NCBI GenBank assembly: GCA_900770215.1
Contig: CAAGJW010000097.1
Coordinates: 1 to 40,373, forward strand
Length of the DNA: 40,373 bases
Direction of reading: 5' to 3'
Source of the DNA: Bacteroidales bacterium
GTDB lineage: Bacteria; Bacteroidota; Bacteroidia; Bacteroidales; Muribaculaceae
Position 1 is the stretch's first letter; every line of letters begins with the position of its first letter. Position numbers and translations under genes: made by a program. The notes beneath the pieces were generated by a model. It was given only the letters and a program-made list of their open reading frames with translations, was not told the origin of the DNA and made no database searches. Below, piece by piece: positions 24,557 to 33,181 of the stretch.

Positions 24557-25024
24557 ATGACAGATAAAAATATCGTTACAAAAATACAAGTTTGCTCCTA
24601 TCAGGAGTTGAACGACGAGGACCGCAAGCTGGTAGACCTGGCCAAGGCGGCCACACAGAGCAGTTACACTCCCTACAGTCACTTTAACGTGGGAGCAGCC
24701 ATTTTATTGGACAACGGCGTGATGATTAAAGGCGCCAACCAGGAAAATGCCGCCTTTGCCGGCATCTGCGCCGAGCGCAGCGCCTGCTACAATGCCGGTG
24801 CCAACTATCCCGGCGTGCCCATTGTGAAGGTGGCTATCGCTGCCTTTCACGACGGCGACTATGTGGAGGAGCCGTGCTCGCCTTGCGGCGTGTGCCGCCA
24901 GGCGCTGCTGGAGTTTGAGGTGCACTCGGGCAAGGACATAACCGTGCTGCTTGTGGGGCGCGACAAGATATACCGCCTCTCGAGCATCAAGTCGCTGCTG
25001 CCGCTGGGCTTTGAGGAGTTTTGA
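24557..25024 (+). CDS. cdd: Cytidine deaminase
   Basis: This 155-residue enzyme deaminates cytidine and deoxycytidine to uridine forms in pyrimidine salvage. The zinc site is complete: CAE at residues 71-73 (Cys ligand and catalytic Glu) and PCGVC at 109-113 (two Cys ligands). The substrate-binding FNVGAA and NQENAAF segments are present. Three Cys ligands fit the small homotetrameric class. The gene is single, with its own promoter and a strong terminator. Confidence 0.97.
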   Translation: MTDKNIVTKIQVCSYQELNDEDRKLVDLAKAATQSSYTPYSHFNVGAAILLDNGVMIKGANQENAAFAGICAERSACYNAGANYPGVPIVKVAIAAFHDGDYVEEPCSPCGVCRQALLEFEVHSGKDITVLLVGRDKIYRLSSIKSLLPLGFEEF

Positions 25025-25055
25025 GCCCGCTGGGCGCCAGTGCAGTTGCAAGCGT

Positions 25056-25091
25056 GCGGGGGCCGAAGCCATGTGGTGCTTCGGCCCCCGC
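25056..25091. terminator. Bidirectional terminator between cdd and the first PorZ-like gene
   Basis: A perfect 14-bp stem (gcgggggccgaagc with gcttcggcccccgc) has an 8-base loop. It lies 31 bases after cdd and 38 bases from the end of the convergent gene at 25130, so it probably serves both. Confidence 0.8.
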
Positions 25092-25129
25092 GCCTTTGTG
25101 TGTGTATGTATATATGATGGCAGGGCGCG

Positions 25130-27439
25130 TCAGCGCATGATCAGGAGCTTGCACACACCGCCCTTGCTGGTGCCCGAGTCGCTGCTCGAGCCCAGGATGT
25201 AGTACACGCCGCTTTTCACACGCTCGCCGCTGTCGTCGCGTCCGTTCCAGGTGGCCATGCCGCCGGTCGACTTGAGCTGTTTCACCACGTTGCCGCTGGC
25301 GTCGGCTATCTTGACCAGGCTGTTTTCCATGAGCCCCACGATGGTGATCTCGCCCAGGTAGTCGGGGCGCACGGGGTTGGGGTAGGCGTGAATGTCGTTG
25401 AAGTCGGACTGCGAGGGGGCGCTGTCGCTCTGGTACTCCTGCAGGCCGCCGGCAGTGGTGACGTAGACCGCGTTGGAGTTGGGGTCGCAGGCGATGTCGT
25501 AGACTTTGTTGGACAGCAGCGGGCTGTTGCTGGTGTTGAACGACTGGAGGATGCTCGTGCCGTCGCTGCTCACCAGGAAGAGGCCCGAGGCATCGGTGCC
25601 GAGCCACTTGCGATTGGCCCCGTCGACGGCTATGGCGTTCACTTGCAGGCCGTCGAGCAAGTAGTCGGCCAGCGTGGTGCCATCGTTGCGCGGCACCTTG
25701 ATGTGGTTGACGGCAAAGCCTGTGGAGAAGGCTGCCGAGGGGTTGAGCGAGACTACGCCGTTGGTGGTGCCCACCCACACGGCGCCGTTGTTGTCCTCGG
25801 CCATCGAGCAGATGTTGTTCCAGCTGTAGGTGGTGCCGTCCTGGTCGATGAGGTTGCTGTAGGAGCGCGAGGTGACGGTCGACGAGAGCGTGCCGCCGTT
25901 GTTGATAAAGATGAGGTTGCCGCCAAACTCGCCGTCGGCATAGAGCATGATGTCGCTCGACTTGAGCATGAGCCAGTGGGCGCGCTTGCTGCCCTCGAGG
26001 TTGGGGACGTTGACGGTGGTCCAGTCGCTGCGGGTGGTGGTGGCCTGGCTCAGCTTGCTGCTGGGCAGGACAAAGACGTTGCTGCCCGGGTCGGGTCCCG
26101 TCTGCACGGCCCACAGGTTGCCGTGGCGGTCGATGTCGATGGTGGCGTGGCAGTAGTAGTTGATGATGAGGTCAAGGGGCGAGTTGTCCCAGTTGTAGTC
26201 GTAGGCCACGGTGTTGCCGGTGATCTTGTAGATGCCACGCCACCAGCTGCCCATCAAGTAGGACGTCTTGTCGCCGGGCATGAACACGGGATAGTAGGTG
26301 CCGCCGCCGTCGATGGCGGGCGAGGGGGTGACGTCGGTCCAGGAGTTGCCGTCGTAGGTGTTGACCGCGGTGGGCAGCTGCTGCGCGTCGATGAGATTGG
26401 TTGTGCCGGTGCTGGTGACGTAGAGCAGGTTGCTGCGTGTGTCGTAGCGCAGCCAGTAGGGGGTGGCGGTCGAGATGGCGTCGGGCATGTAGTAGGTGGC
26501 CGTGTCGGCGGCGCTGTGCAGGCCGCGTGGCGTTACGCTCCACAGGGTGCCGTCGCCGCCGCTGTAGGCGCTGTACATGGCCTTGTCGCCGTCGACCCTC
26601 GACTGCAGCGTGCCGCTGGCGTCGAGGGTGTAGTAGAATTGCGCGCTCATGCAGTTGCCCAGGTAGCCTTGCGGCGTGCGGTGCAGGTTGTCGGTCATGC
26701 TCTCGGCGATGGTGGCCGAGCTGAAGGCGAGCGTGCCGTCGGGGTTGGGGGTGATGGTGTTTTCAAAGGTCCACCCGGTGAGCAGCATAAACTTGTTGTC
26801 GCCTATGGGGTAGATGCGGCCGTTGTCGTTGCCGCCTGTGCTCATCATCGAGCCCAGGGTCTCGTAGTGGGTGCCGGCCTTGCCGTAGTAGATGCTGGCG
26901 CCGGCGCTGAGCAGCACGTAGTCGCCCACCACGGCGGCCGAGCTGATGTTGGTTTCATAGATGTGCGATTCCTTCACCTCCCACTTGGTGTCGTTGTAGA
27001 CGACGTAACCGAAGGTGGTGGCCACCAGGGCGTAGCCGTCGGCAGTGAAGGTGATGTCGTTGATGGCCTTGGTGCTTGTGAGCGAGGCTGCCATGATGTC
27101 GGGCAGGTTCACCACGCGTCCGCTGCTGGTGATGACGTCGATGTTGGCGTCGGCATAGGCAATCATGAGGTAGTGCTTGTAGTCGTTGTAGTAGATGCCG
27201 GTGATCGAGGCATCGTTGAGGCTGTTGACCTTGTTGAGCGACTGGTTCTCTCTGGTGCTCTTGTCGAGGCAGTAGAGGTTGTTGCTCACCAGGTAGTACA
27301 CCTTGTCGCCGGCGTCGACGATATTCTGGATGCTGGTGCCCACATAGCTGGGGTGGATGCGCCACTTGCCTGCCGCCGAGGCGCTCGTCTGGGCCAGTAC
27401 CAGGCCCAGGAGGCATAACGAGATGAAGTGCTTTATCAT
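25130..27439 (-). CDS. PorZ-like double beta-propeller protein with type A sorting-like C-terminal domain (copy 1)
   Basis: This 769-residue exported protein has a signal peptide at about residues 1-22, then a mature N-terminus GKWRIHPSYVGTSIQNIVDAGDKVYYLVSNNLY typical of PorZ-like proteins. Two propeller-like halves follow, with blade-type motifs (ITGIYYNDYKHYLMIAY, DITFTADGYALVAT, NAIAVDGANRKWLGTDASGLFL). The tail starts AYPNPVRPDYLGEITIVGL and continues VKIADASGNVVKQLKS and GVYYIL, a FlgD/type A sorting-like sandwich. In Porphyromonas, PorZ is a surface component of the type IX secretion attachment complex. Whether this protein does that job here is uncertain. It is preceded by a paralogue of nearly equal length. 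Confidence 0.8.
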   Translation of the reverse strand: MIKHFISLCLLGLVLAQTSASAAGKWRIHPSYVGTSIQNIVDAGDKVYYLVSNNLYCLDKSTRENQSLNKVNSLNDASITGIYYNDYKHYLMIAYADANIDVITSSGRVVNLPDIMAASLTSTKAINDITFTADGYALVATTFGYVVYNDTKWEVKESHIYETNISSAAVVGDYVLLSAGASIYYGKAGTHYETLGSMMSTGGNDNGRIYPIGDNKFMLLTGWTFENTITPNPDGTLAFSSATIAESMTDNLHRTPQGYLGNCMSAQFYYTLDASGTLQSRVDGDKAMYSAYSGGDGTLWSVTPRGLHSAADTATYYMPDAISTATPYWLRYDTRSNLLYVTSTGTTNLIDAQQLPTAVNTYDGNSWTDVTPSPAIDGGGTYYPVFMPGDKTSYLMGSWWRGIYKITGNTVAYDYNWDNSPLDLIINYYCHATIDIDRHGNLWAVQTGPDPGSNVFVLPSSKLSQATTTRSDWTTVNVPNLEGSKRAHWLMLKSSDIMLYADGEFGGNLIFINNGGTLSSTVTSRSYSNLIDQDGTTYSWNNICSMAEDNNGAVWVGTTNGVVSLNPSAAFSTGFAVNHIKVPRNDGTTLADYLLDGLQVNAIAVDGANRKWLGTDASGLFLVSSDGTSILQSFNTSNSPLLSNKVYDIACDPNSNAVYVTTAGGLQEYQSDSAPSQSDFNDIHAYPNPVRPDYLGEITIVGLMENSLVKIADASGNVVKQLKSTGGMATWNGRDDSGERVKSGVYYILGSSSDSGTSKGGVCKLLIMR

Positions 27440-27491
27440 AATCTTGTTGGGGTTTTCAAGCCGATGATTTTACTACTATATAACGCAAGAC

Positions 27492-27519
27492 GGGCTTGCA
27501 AATTGTGTTTTGCAAGCCC
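27492..27519 (-). terminator. Hairpin between the two PorZ-like genes
   Basis: A perfect 11-bp stem (gggcttgcaaa with tttgcaagccc) has a 6-base loop. It lies 47 bases past the stop of the upstream copy at 27566, suggesting that the two copies are at least partly transcribed separately. Confidence 0.65.
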
Positions 27520-27565
27520 ATTAATGCAGTTGGGGGGTGCACCCGTGCGGGCGCAGCGTGTGTCG

Positions 27566-29890
27566 TCACTTGATGATCATGACCTTGGTGTAGGGCTTGG
27601 CAGGCAGGCTGCCGGCACCCTGTGCGGCATACACGCCATAGCTGCCGGTGGGCAGGCGCTCGCCGTTGCTGTCGCAGCCGTCCCAGGTGGCCATGCCGCC
27701 GGTCGAGGTGAGCTGTTTCACCACCTTGCCGCTGTTGTCCTTGATGACGACGGTGGAGTTGTCCATGAGGCCGGTGATGGTGATGAGGCCCGTGAAGTCG
27801 GGGCGCACGGGGTTGGGGTAGGCATAGACGTTGTTGTAGCTCGAGGCGCTCTCGGTGTAGTCGGCATAGTATTGCATGATGCTGCTCGGGGTCACGACGA
27901 AGACCGAGTTGTTGCTCGTGTTGCAGCACAGGTAGTAGATCTCGTTCGACGAGAGCGGGCTATTGTCGGTTGTGAAGTGCTTGAGCACGGTTTTGCAGTC
28001 GGGGCTCACCAGGTAGAGGCCCGAGCCTATGGTGCCCACCCACTTGCGGTTCTGCTTGTCGACAGCGATGGTGGTGACCTCGATGCCGCTCAGCTCGTCG
28101 AGCTGGGTCACGGTGAAGGGCTTGCTGGCGGTGGCGTTGAAGGCGTCGGCCGGGTTAAACATCACCAGACCTATGGTGCTGCCATACACGACATTGCCCG
28201 TGCTGTCGGCCACAAGGGCGTGGTTGAAGGTCCAGTTGGTGAAGCTCTTGCCGTTTTGGTCGGTGAGGGACGAGAACACGCGGTAGTCGCAATTGCCGTT
28301 TGTCACGTCGTTGTCGTCGTTTTTCCAGAACACGAGTGGCTGGTTGTAGCAGCCGTTGGTGGCCACCTTGATGTTGGTGCCCTTGGCGATGGCAAAGCCG
28401 TTGCGCTTGAAGTCGTCGACATCGGCCAGGTGAGGGATGTTGTAGACTTTCCAGTCGCTGGCGGCTATGGTGGCGTTGTTCACCTTGGAGGCAGGCAGCA
28501 CCTTGACGGGGGTGGTGGTTGAGAGCGAGGTGTTGACTACCCACAGGTTGCCCATGTTGTCAAATTGCATCCAGGGGTGGCGGGCCACCCAGCCAGCCAT
28601 GGTCGAGGTAGAGGTGAAGGAGTTTTTCACCACGTCGTCGACAATCTTGTAGATCAAGCCCAGGCGGGTCGAGGTCCAGTAGGTGTTGGAGGTGTCGCCC
28701 GGGGCAATGGTAGCGCCATAGATGTTGCTCTTGGCCGTGCCCGAGGGGTTGTGGCTCTCCCAGGTGCTGCCATTGTAGATGCACACCTCGGGGTAGGCGC
28801 TGTAGTAGGTCCAGGAGAGGCGGTCGAGCGGGATGAAGTCGGCCGTGCTGGTGAGGTAGAGCTTGCCGTTGGCCGTGTTGTAGGTCATCCAGAAGGGCAC
28901 ACCCGATATCTCGACAGCGTTGGGCTTGTAGTGGGTGGCGGGGTCGGCACTGCTGCTCAGGCCCTGGGCCGAGGCGTTCCACAGGGTGCCGTCGCCTTGC
29001 GGGTCGCAGCTGTACAGGGCCTGTCCGCCGCTCGTCTTCACGCCGTTGAGGCCCTGGGCGTCGAAGGTGTAGTAGCAGCAATTGGCCGCTGTGGTCGAGA
29101 AGAAGTTGGCGATGAAGCCGGTGGGCGTGTGTTGCACGTTGGCTGGCACTGCATTGACGGCCGTGTTGACTGTGAAGTTGAGCGAGCCGTCGATGTTCTC
29201 GGTGAAGGTCACGCGGTCGAGCGAGAGCTCTTTTTTCAGGAAGAAGCTGTTGGCATCGATGGGTATGAATTTGCCCTGGGCGATATAGGCGTTCTTGAAG
29301 TCGGAAGTGGTCATGGGGTCGTTGCTCAGCGGGGCGTAGTAGAAGTTGGCATAGAGGTTGATAAACAAGAACTTGCCCACCTCGGCAATTGCGTAGACGG
29401 GTCGCTTCCACACGGCCGACTTGGTCACCGAGAAGTCGGTGTCGTTGAATTGCATCCACCCGAAGAGGGTGGACACATACATTTTGCCCGGGGCAAAGCT
29501 CACGTCGGTGATCGACTTCGACGACACGGCAAGCACCACGTCTTTCACGGCGGGCAGGTTGAGCACGGTGCCGTCGCTCTTGATGATGTCGATGTTGGAG
29601 TCGTCGTAGGTGACCACGAGATAGTGCTTGTCGTGGTTGTAGTAGATGCCCGTGATGAGCACATCGTTGAGGTCGGTAGCCTTGTTGTGGTTGGTGATGG
29701 CCTTGGTGGTCTTGTCGAAGCTGTAGAGGCAGTTGCTCACCAGGAAGTAGACCTTGTTGCCGGCGTCGATCACGTCTTGGGCCGCGTCGATGGCATAACG
29801 AGGGTGTATCACCCACTTGCCTGTGCCGAATTGTGCCTGCATGCACAATGGCAGCACGAGGAGCAGTAGCGCTAAAATCTTTTTTATCAT
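27566..29890 (-). CDS. PorZ-like double beta-propeller protein with type A sorting-like C-terminal domain (copy 2)
   Basis: This is a 774-residue paralogue of the neighbouring protein, with the same order: signal peptide (MIKKILALLLLVLPLCMQAQ), GKWVIHPRYAIDAAQDVIDAGNKVYFLVSNCLY, then ITGIYYNHDKHYLVVTYDDSNIDII, a second propeller half with TTIAVDKQNRKWVGTIGSGLYL, and the tail AYPNPVRPDFTGLITITGL plus KVVKQLTSTGGMATWDG. The start at 29890 is preferred over 29914 because it places a classic signal peptide at the very N-terminus. The tails of the two copies are much more alike than their middles, which indicates an old duplication with diverged propellers. Confidence 0.8.
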   Translation of the reverse strand: MIKKILALLLLVLPLCMQAQFGTGKWVIHPRYAIDAAQDVIDAGNKVYFLVSNCLYSFDKTTKAITNHNKATDLNDVLITGIYYNHDKHYLVVTYDDSNIDIIKSDGTVLNLPAVKDVVLAVSSKSITDVSFAPGKMYVSTLFGWMQFNDTDFSVTKSAVWKRPVYAIAEVGKFLFINLYANFYYAPLSNDPMTTSDFKNAYIAQGKFIPIDANSFFLKKELSLDRVTFTENIDGSLNFTVNTAVNAVPANVQHTPTGFIANFFSTTAANCCYYTFDAQGLNGVKTSGGQALYSCDPQGDGTLWNASAQGLSSSADPATHYKPNAVEISGVPFWMTYNTANGKLYLTSTADFIPLDRLSWTYYSAYPEVCIYNGSTWESHNPSGTAKSNIYGATIAPGDTSNTYWTSTRLGLIYKIVDDVVKNSFTSTSTMAGWVARHPWMQFDNMGNLWVVNTSLSTTTPVKVLPASKVNNATIAASDWKVYNIPHLADVDDFKRNGFAIAKGTNIKVATNGCYNQPLVFWKNDDNDVTNGNCDYRVFSSLTDQNGKSFTNWTFNHALVADSTGNVVYGSTIGLVMFNPADAFNATASKPFTVTQLDELSGIEVTTIAVDKQNRKWVGTIGSGLYLVSPDCKTVLKHFTTDNSPLSSNEIYYLCCNTSNNSVFVVTPSSIMQYYADYTESASSYNNVYAYPNPVRPDFTGLITITGLMDNSTVVIKDNSGKVVKQLTSTGGMATWDGCDSNGERLPTGSYGVYAAQGAGSLPAKPYTKVMIIK

Positions 29891-29976
29891 GTGTCGATGT
29901 AGTTTGATTGTCATCAGTTTATTGCATTATAACGAAAAATCATACTATTAAATTGTGTGAGCCGGGCCTCGAGTCG

Positions 29977-30435
29977 TCAATAACTGAGAGGAATCGTCTT
30001 CACGTTGCCCTCCACGTTGCAGAAGCGGGCAGTGGCCCACTCGCCGGTGACCTCGGAGTCGAAGCGCAGACTGTAGGTGCGCGGCTGCAGCATGGTGAGC
30101 AGGGCATCGCCCTGGCTGGTGAGGTCGGCAGCCTGCACGCTCACTCCCTTGCGCTCTATGATTTTGAGCGTGTCGCCGCTCTTGTGCACCACCAGGTTGA
30201 CGGTTTCGCCCATGTGCAGGGGCAGCCCGGGGTGGGCGAGCAGCGCGCTGCCGCCAGGCAGTGCGGTGAGCGTGATGTGGCTGCTCTCGCCGTCGCTGCC
30301 ACTCTCGGGTGTGAGGCGCATGGGTACTATCTTGGTGCTCACGGGTTCTTTCTTCTTGGGCACGAAAATGACGCCCAGCAGCGCGAAAGCAATGACCAGC
30401 AAGATGGTGTAAAATTCAACCGAATTGAAGTACAT
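29977..30435 (-). CDS. Small membrane-anchored protein, unknown function
   Basis: This 152-residue protein has one hydrophobic helix at about residues 8-26 (FYTILLVIAFALLGVIFV) followed by the basic KKKEP, then a soluble domain of about 115 residues rich in beta-forming sequence (ESSHITLTALPGGSALLAHP, HMGETVNLVVHKSGDTLKIIERKG, YSLRFDSEVTGEW). The topology is uncertain. It lies 86 bases upstream of the second PorZ-like gene on the same strand and may be co-transcribed with it. A TAACTTTG box (complement of 30440-30447) sits only 4 bases before the ATG, which would give a nearly leaderless message or indicate a later start. I do not recognise the family. Confidence 0.65.
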   Translation of the reverse strand: MYFNSVEFYTILLVIAFALLGVIFVPKKKEPVSTKIVPMRLTPESGSDGESSHITLTALPGGSALLAHPGLPLHMGETVNLVVHKSGDTLKIIERKGVSVQAADLTSQGDALLTMLQPRTYSLRFDSEVTGEWATARFCNVEGNVKTIPLSY

Positions 30436-30535
30436 GGCTCAAAGTTAGAGATTTTCTTGCAATTGGCCGTACTCTTCGGGAAAAAAATCTTGCATTTTGC
30501 ACTCTCTCGGCAGTGCCACAGCCTCGACAGGCAAG

Positions 30536-30568
30536 TAAAAAGGGCCCGGCGCCGTGCAGCGCGAGCCC
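30536..30568 (-). terminator. Intrinsic terminator of lysS
   Basis: Read on the minus strand, gggctcg pairs with cgggccc (one G-U pair), with an extra inner cgc/gcg pairing, and a run of T residues follows directly. It lies about 40 bases past the lysS stop codon. A separate 14-bp palindrome (tggctggccagcca, 30587-30600) lies between them. Confidence 0.7.
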
Positions 30569-30608
30569 TTTGACAGTGCTGTATCTTGGCTGGCCAGCCA
30601 GGTATGGG

Positions 30609-32360
30609 TCAGTTGCCTGCCTGCTGGGCAGCCGCAGCGGCCTCTACCCAGGCTTTCACCTCGTCGGTCGTGGTCTTGAGCCCCAGCTTGTATTTCTTGT
30701 TGATGTCGAGCAAGTCCTGAAAGAGCTTGCCGGGACGGTCGAGGGCGCCCAGGGCCTCGACGGTGAGGAAACCGGCCTTCTGAATGGGGGCTACCCACTG
30801 CTCGGGGATGCCAAGGGCGGTGAAGGCCTCGGGCTTGTCGCGCTTGGCCACCTTCTCGGGACGCATCTGCGGGAAGAGCAGCACGTCTTGGATGTAGCTG
30901 TGTCCCGTCATGAGCATCACCAGGCGGTCGATGCCTATGCCTATGCCGCTGGTGGGCGGCATGCCGTATTGCAGGGCGCGCAGGAAGTCGTGGTCGATGA
31001 TCATGGCCTCGTCGTCGCCCTTGTCGGCGAGCTTCATCTGGTCGACGAAGCGCTGCTCCTGATCGATGGGGTCGTTGAGCTCGCTGTAGGCGTTGGCCAG
31101 CTCCTTGCCGTTGACCATGAGCTCGAAGCGCTCGGTGAGGCCGGGCTTGCTGCGGTGCATCTTGGTGAGCGGCGACATCTCGACGGGGTAGTCGATGATG
31201 AAGGTGGGCTGGATGAAGGTGCCCTCGCAAAACTCGCCGAAGATCTCGTCGATCATCTTGCCCTTGCCCATGGTGTCGTCGATGTCCATGTTGAGCTGCT
31301 TGCATATTGCGCGTATCTCGTCCTCGCTCTTGCCGTCGAGGTCGTAGCCGGTTTTCTCCTTGATGGCCTCCAGGATGGGCAGGCGGCGGTAGGGTGGCTT
31401 GAAGTCGATGGTCTTGCCGTCGATCACGCTCTGGCTCGAGCCGTTGACAGCGATGCATATTTTCTCGAGCATGTGCTCGGTGAAGGTCATCATCCAGTTG
31501 TAGTCCTTGTACTGCACATAGAGCTCGAGACAGGTGAACTCGGGGTTGTGGTTGCGGTCCATGCCCTCGTTGCGGAAGTTCTTGCCTATCTCGTACACGC
31601 CCTCAAAGCCGCCCACGATGAGGCGCTTGAGGTAGAGCTCGGTGGCGATGCGCATGTACATGTCGATGTTGAGCGCGTTGAAGTGGGTGATGAAGGGGCG
31701 TGCGCTGGCGCCGCCGGGGATGCTTTGCAGTATAGGGGTCTCGACCTCGGTGTAGCCGTTGTCGTCGAGATAGTTGCGCATGGTCTTGAGCACGGTGGCC
31801 CGCTTGAGGAAGGTGTCTTTCACACCGTCGTTGACAATGAGGTCGACGTAGCGCTGGCGGTAGCGCAGCTCGGGGTCGTCGAAGGCGTCGTAGGTCTTGC
31901 CGTCTTTCACCTTCACGATGGGCAGCGGGCGCAGGCTCTTGCTCAGCAGCTTCAGGCTCTGGCAGTGCACCGAGATTTCGCCCGTCTGGGTGCGGAACAC
32001 GTAGCCGGTGATGCCCACAAAGTCGCCTATGTCGAGCAGCTTCTTGAACAAGTCGTTGTAGAGGCTCTTGTCGTCGCCGGGGCACAGCTCGTCGCGGTTC
32101 ACATAGACCTGGATGCGGCCCTTGGAGTCTTGCAGCTCCATAAACGAGGCCTTGCCCATGATGCGGCGGTTCATGACGCGGCCGGCCATGCTCACCTGGC
32201 GCTTGGGCTCCTGGTCGTCGTTGAAGTTGGCTTTCACTTCCTGGCTCCATGCGTCGACTTTGTATTCGGCAGCAGGGTAGGGGTCGATGCCCATGTCGCG
32301 CAGCTTCTGCAGGCTGTTGCGCCTCACAATCTCTTGTTCGCTTAGTTCTAAAATGTTCAT
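30609..32360 (-). CDS. lysS: Lysyl-tRNA synthetase (class II)
   Basis: This 583-residue enzyme charges tRNA-Lys. The N-terminal OB-fold anticodon-binding domain is at about residues 55-165 (VSMAGRVMNRRIMGKASFMELQD). The class II catalytic core follows, with motif 2 around FRNEGMDRNHNPEFTCLE (about 254-275) and motif 3 in GIGIGIDRLVMLMTG (about 468-482). The last 75 or so residues extend beyond the end of the E. coli protein and contain GIPEQWVAPIQKAGFLTVEAL, a Bacteroidetes-type extension that looks like a helix-hairpin-like domain. A consensus promoter is just upstream, embedded in a duplicated sequence. Confidence 0.97.
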   Translation of the reverse strand: MNILELSEQEIVRRNSLQKLRDMGIDPYPAAEYKVDAWSQEVKANFNDDQEPKRQVSMAGRVMNRRIMGKASFMELQDSKGRIQVYVNRDELCPGDDKSLYNDLFKKLLDIGDFVGITGYVFRTQTGEISVHCQSLKLLSKSLRPLPIVKVKDGKTYDAFDDPELRYRQRYVDLIVNDGVKDTFLKRATVLKTMRNYLDDNGYTEVETPILQSIPGGASARPFITHFNALNIDMYMRIATELYLKRLIVGGFEGVYEIGKNFRNEGMDRNHNPEFTCLELYVQYKDYNWMMTFTEHMLEKICIAVNGSSQSVIDGKTIDFKPPYRRLPILEAIKEKTGYDLDGKSEDEIRAICKQLNMDIDDTMGKGKMIDEIFGEFCEGTFIQPTFIIDYPVEMSPLTKMHRSKPGLTERFELMVNGKELANAYSELNDPIDQEQRFVDQMKLADKGDDEAMIIDHDFLRALQYGMPPTSGIGIGIDRLVMLMTGHSYIQDVLLFPQMRPEKVAKRDKPEAFTALGIPEQWVAPIQKAGFLTVEALGALDRPGKLFQDLLDINKKYKLGLKTTTDEVKAWVEAAAAAQQAGN

Positions 32361-32400
32361 CTTCAGTGTATCTTCGTGTACTATATTGTATTATGGGCTG

Positions 32401-32431
32401 CAAAGTTACTGCAAATCGAGCGCAATGCAAA
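32401..32431 (-). promoter_or_regulatory. Consensus promoter for lysS
   Basis: On the minus strand, tttg (complement of 32428-32431) is followed after 19 bases by taactttg (complement of 32401-32408), an exact match to TTTG-N19-TAnnTTTG. The -7 box ends 40 bases before the lysS ATG. Confidence 0.7.
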
Positions 32432-32550
32432 ATCAAAAAAATTGTTTTTTGATTTTGTCAATGCCGAGATGCCGCGTAACTAAGGCGTGAGCCAACGTTA
32501 CTGCAAATCGAGCGCAATGCAAAATCAAAAAAAGCGAAATCTTGATTTTG
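32401..32550. repeat. Tandem 41-base repeat (period 92) with AT-rich hairpins
   Basis: Positions 32401-32441 and 32493-32533 are identical except for one base (caaagtta versus caacgtta). Each copy runs into an inverted repeat: caaaatcaaaaaa with ttttttgattttg (32428-32457, perfect 13-bp arms) and caaaatcaa with ttgattttg (32520-32550). The first copy contains the lysS promoter; in the second the -7 box is altered to TAACGTTG. The hairpins may also end the Lrp transcript. Confidence 0.75.
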
Positions 32551-32592
32551 TCATTGCCTCAGTGGTGCCGTGCGGCTGCGAGGGGGCAGAGG

Positions 32593-33063
32593 CTATTGCT
32601 TGTCGTCGTGGTAGATGGGAATCTCGCGGCTTATGCTCTGGTCGAGCGAGATGAGCGTCTCGGTGGCGGTGACGCCGGGTATGTGCTGTATCTTGTCGTT
32701 GAGCAGCTCCATGAGGTGCTCGTTGTCGTGGGCGTAGAGCTTGATGAGCATCGTGTAGGGGCCGGTAGTGAAGTGGCACTCCACGATTTCCTTGATTTTC
32801 TCGAGCTCGGGCACCACGTCGCGGTACATCGAGCCGCGCTCGAGCTTGATGCCAATGTAGGTGCAGGTGGCATAGCCCAGGATTTTGGGGTTCACATGAT
32901 AGCCCGAGCCGGTGATGACCTTCATGTCGATCATGCGTTGTATGCGCTGGTGTATTGCGGCGCGCGACACGCCGCACTCCAGGGCGACATCCTTGGAAGG
33001 GATGCGGGCATTTTTCATAATAATTTCAAGAATTTTCTTGTCGAGGTTGTCTATTTTATCCAT
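32593..33063 (-). CDS. Lrp/AsnC-family transcriptional regulator
   Basis: This 156-residue protein has an N-terminal helix-turn-helix (LDKKILEIIMKNARIPSKDVALECGVSRAAIHQRIQRM, about residues 8-45) and a C-terminal RAM/effector-binding domain (about 68-145, with CHFTTGPYTMLIKLYAHD and GVTATETLISL). Members bind amino acids and control transport or metabolism genes. It is flanked by the lysS repeat region downstream and its own AT-rich leader upstream. Targets and effector cannot be read from sequence. Confidence 0.95.
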   Translation of the reverse strand: MDKIDNLDKKILEIIMKNARIPSKDVALECGVSRAAIHQRIQRMIDMKVITGSGYHVNPKILGYATCTYIGIKLERGSMYRDVVPELEKIKEIVECHFTTGPYTMLIKLYAHDNEHLMELLNDKIQHIPGVTATETLISLDQSISREIPIYHDDKQ

Positions 33064-33094
33064 TTTCGGTAGAACAGTTTAATGTCTTTTAGTG

Positions 33095-33102
33095 CAAATG
33101 TA
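33095..33102 (-). promoter_or_regulatory. Bacteroidetes -7 box for the Lrp-family gene
   Basis: The complement of 33095-33102 reads tacatttg, an exact TAnnTTTG match, 31 bases before the ATG. No good TTTG lies at the right upstream distance, so support is partial. Confidence 0.45.
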
Positions 33103-33181
33103 GTGCTTTTTCTGGAAAAATGACACCGAAAGTAGAAAATTCTCGTGTTTTTTATTGCCATTGTTGTCATTTTGCTCAATT

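Noticed and set aside
32401..32550. Considered as a CRISPR fragment
   Set aside because: Only two repeat copies, with a non-spacer-like interval and promoter and hairpin content.
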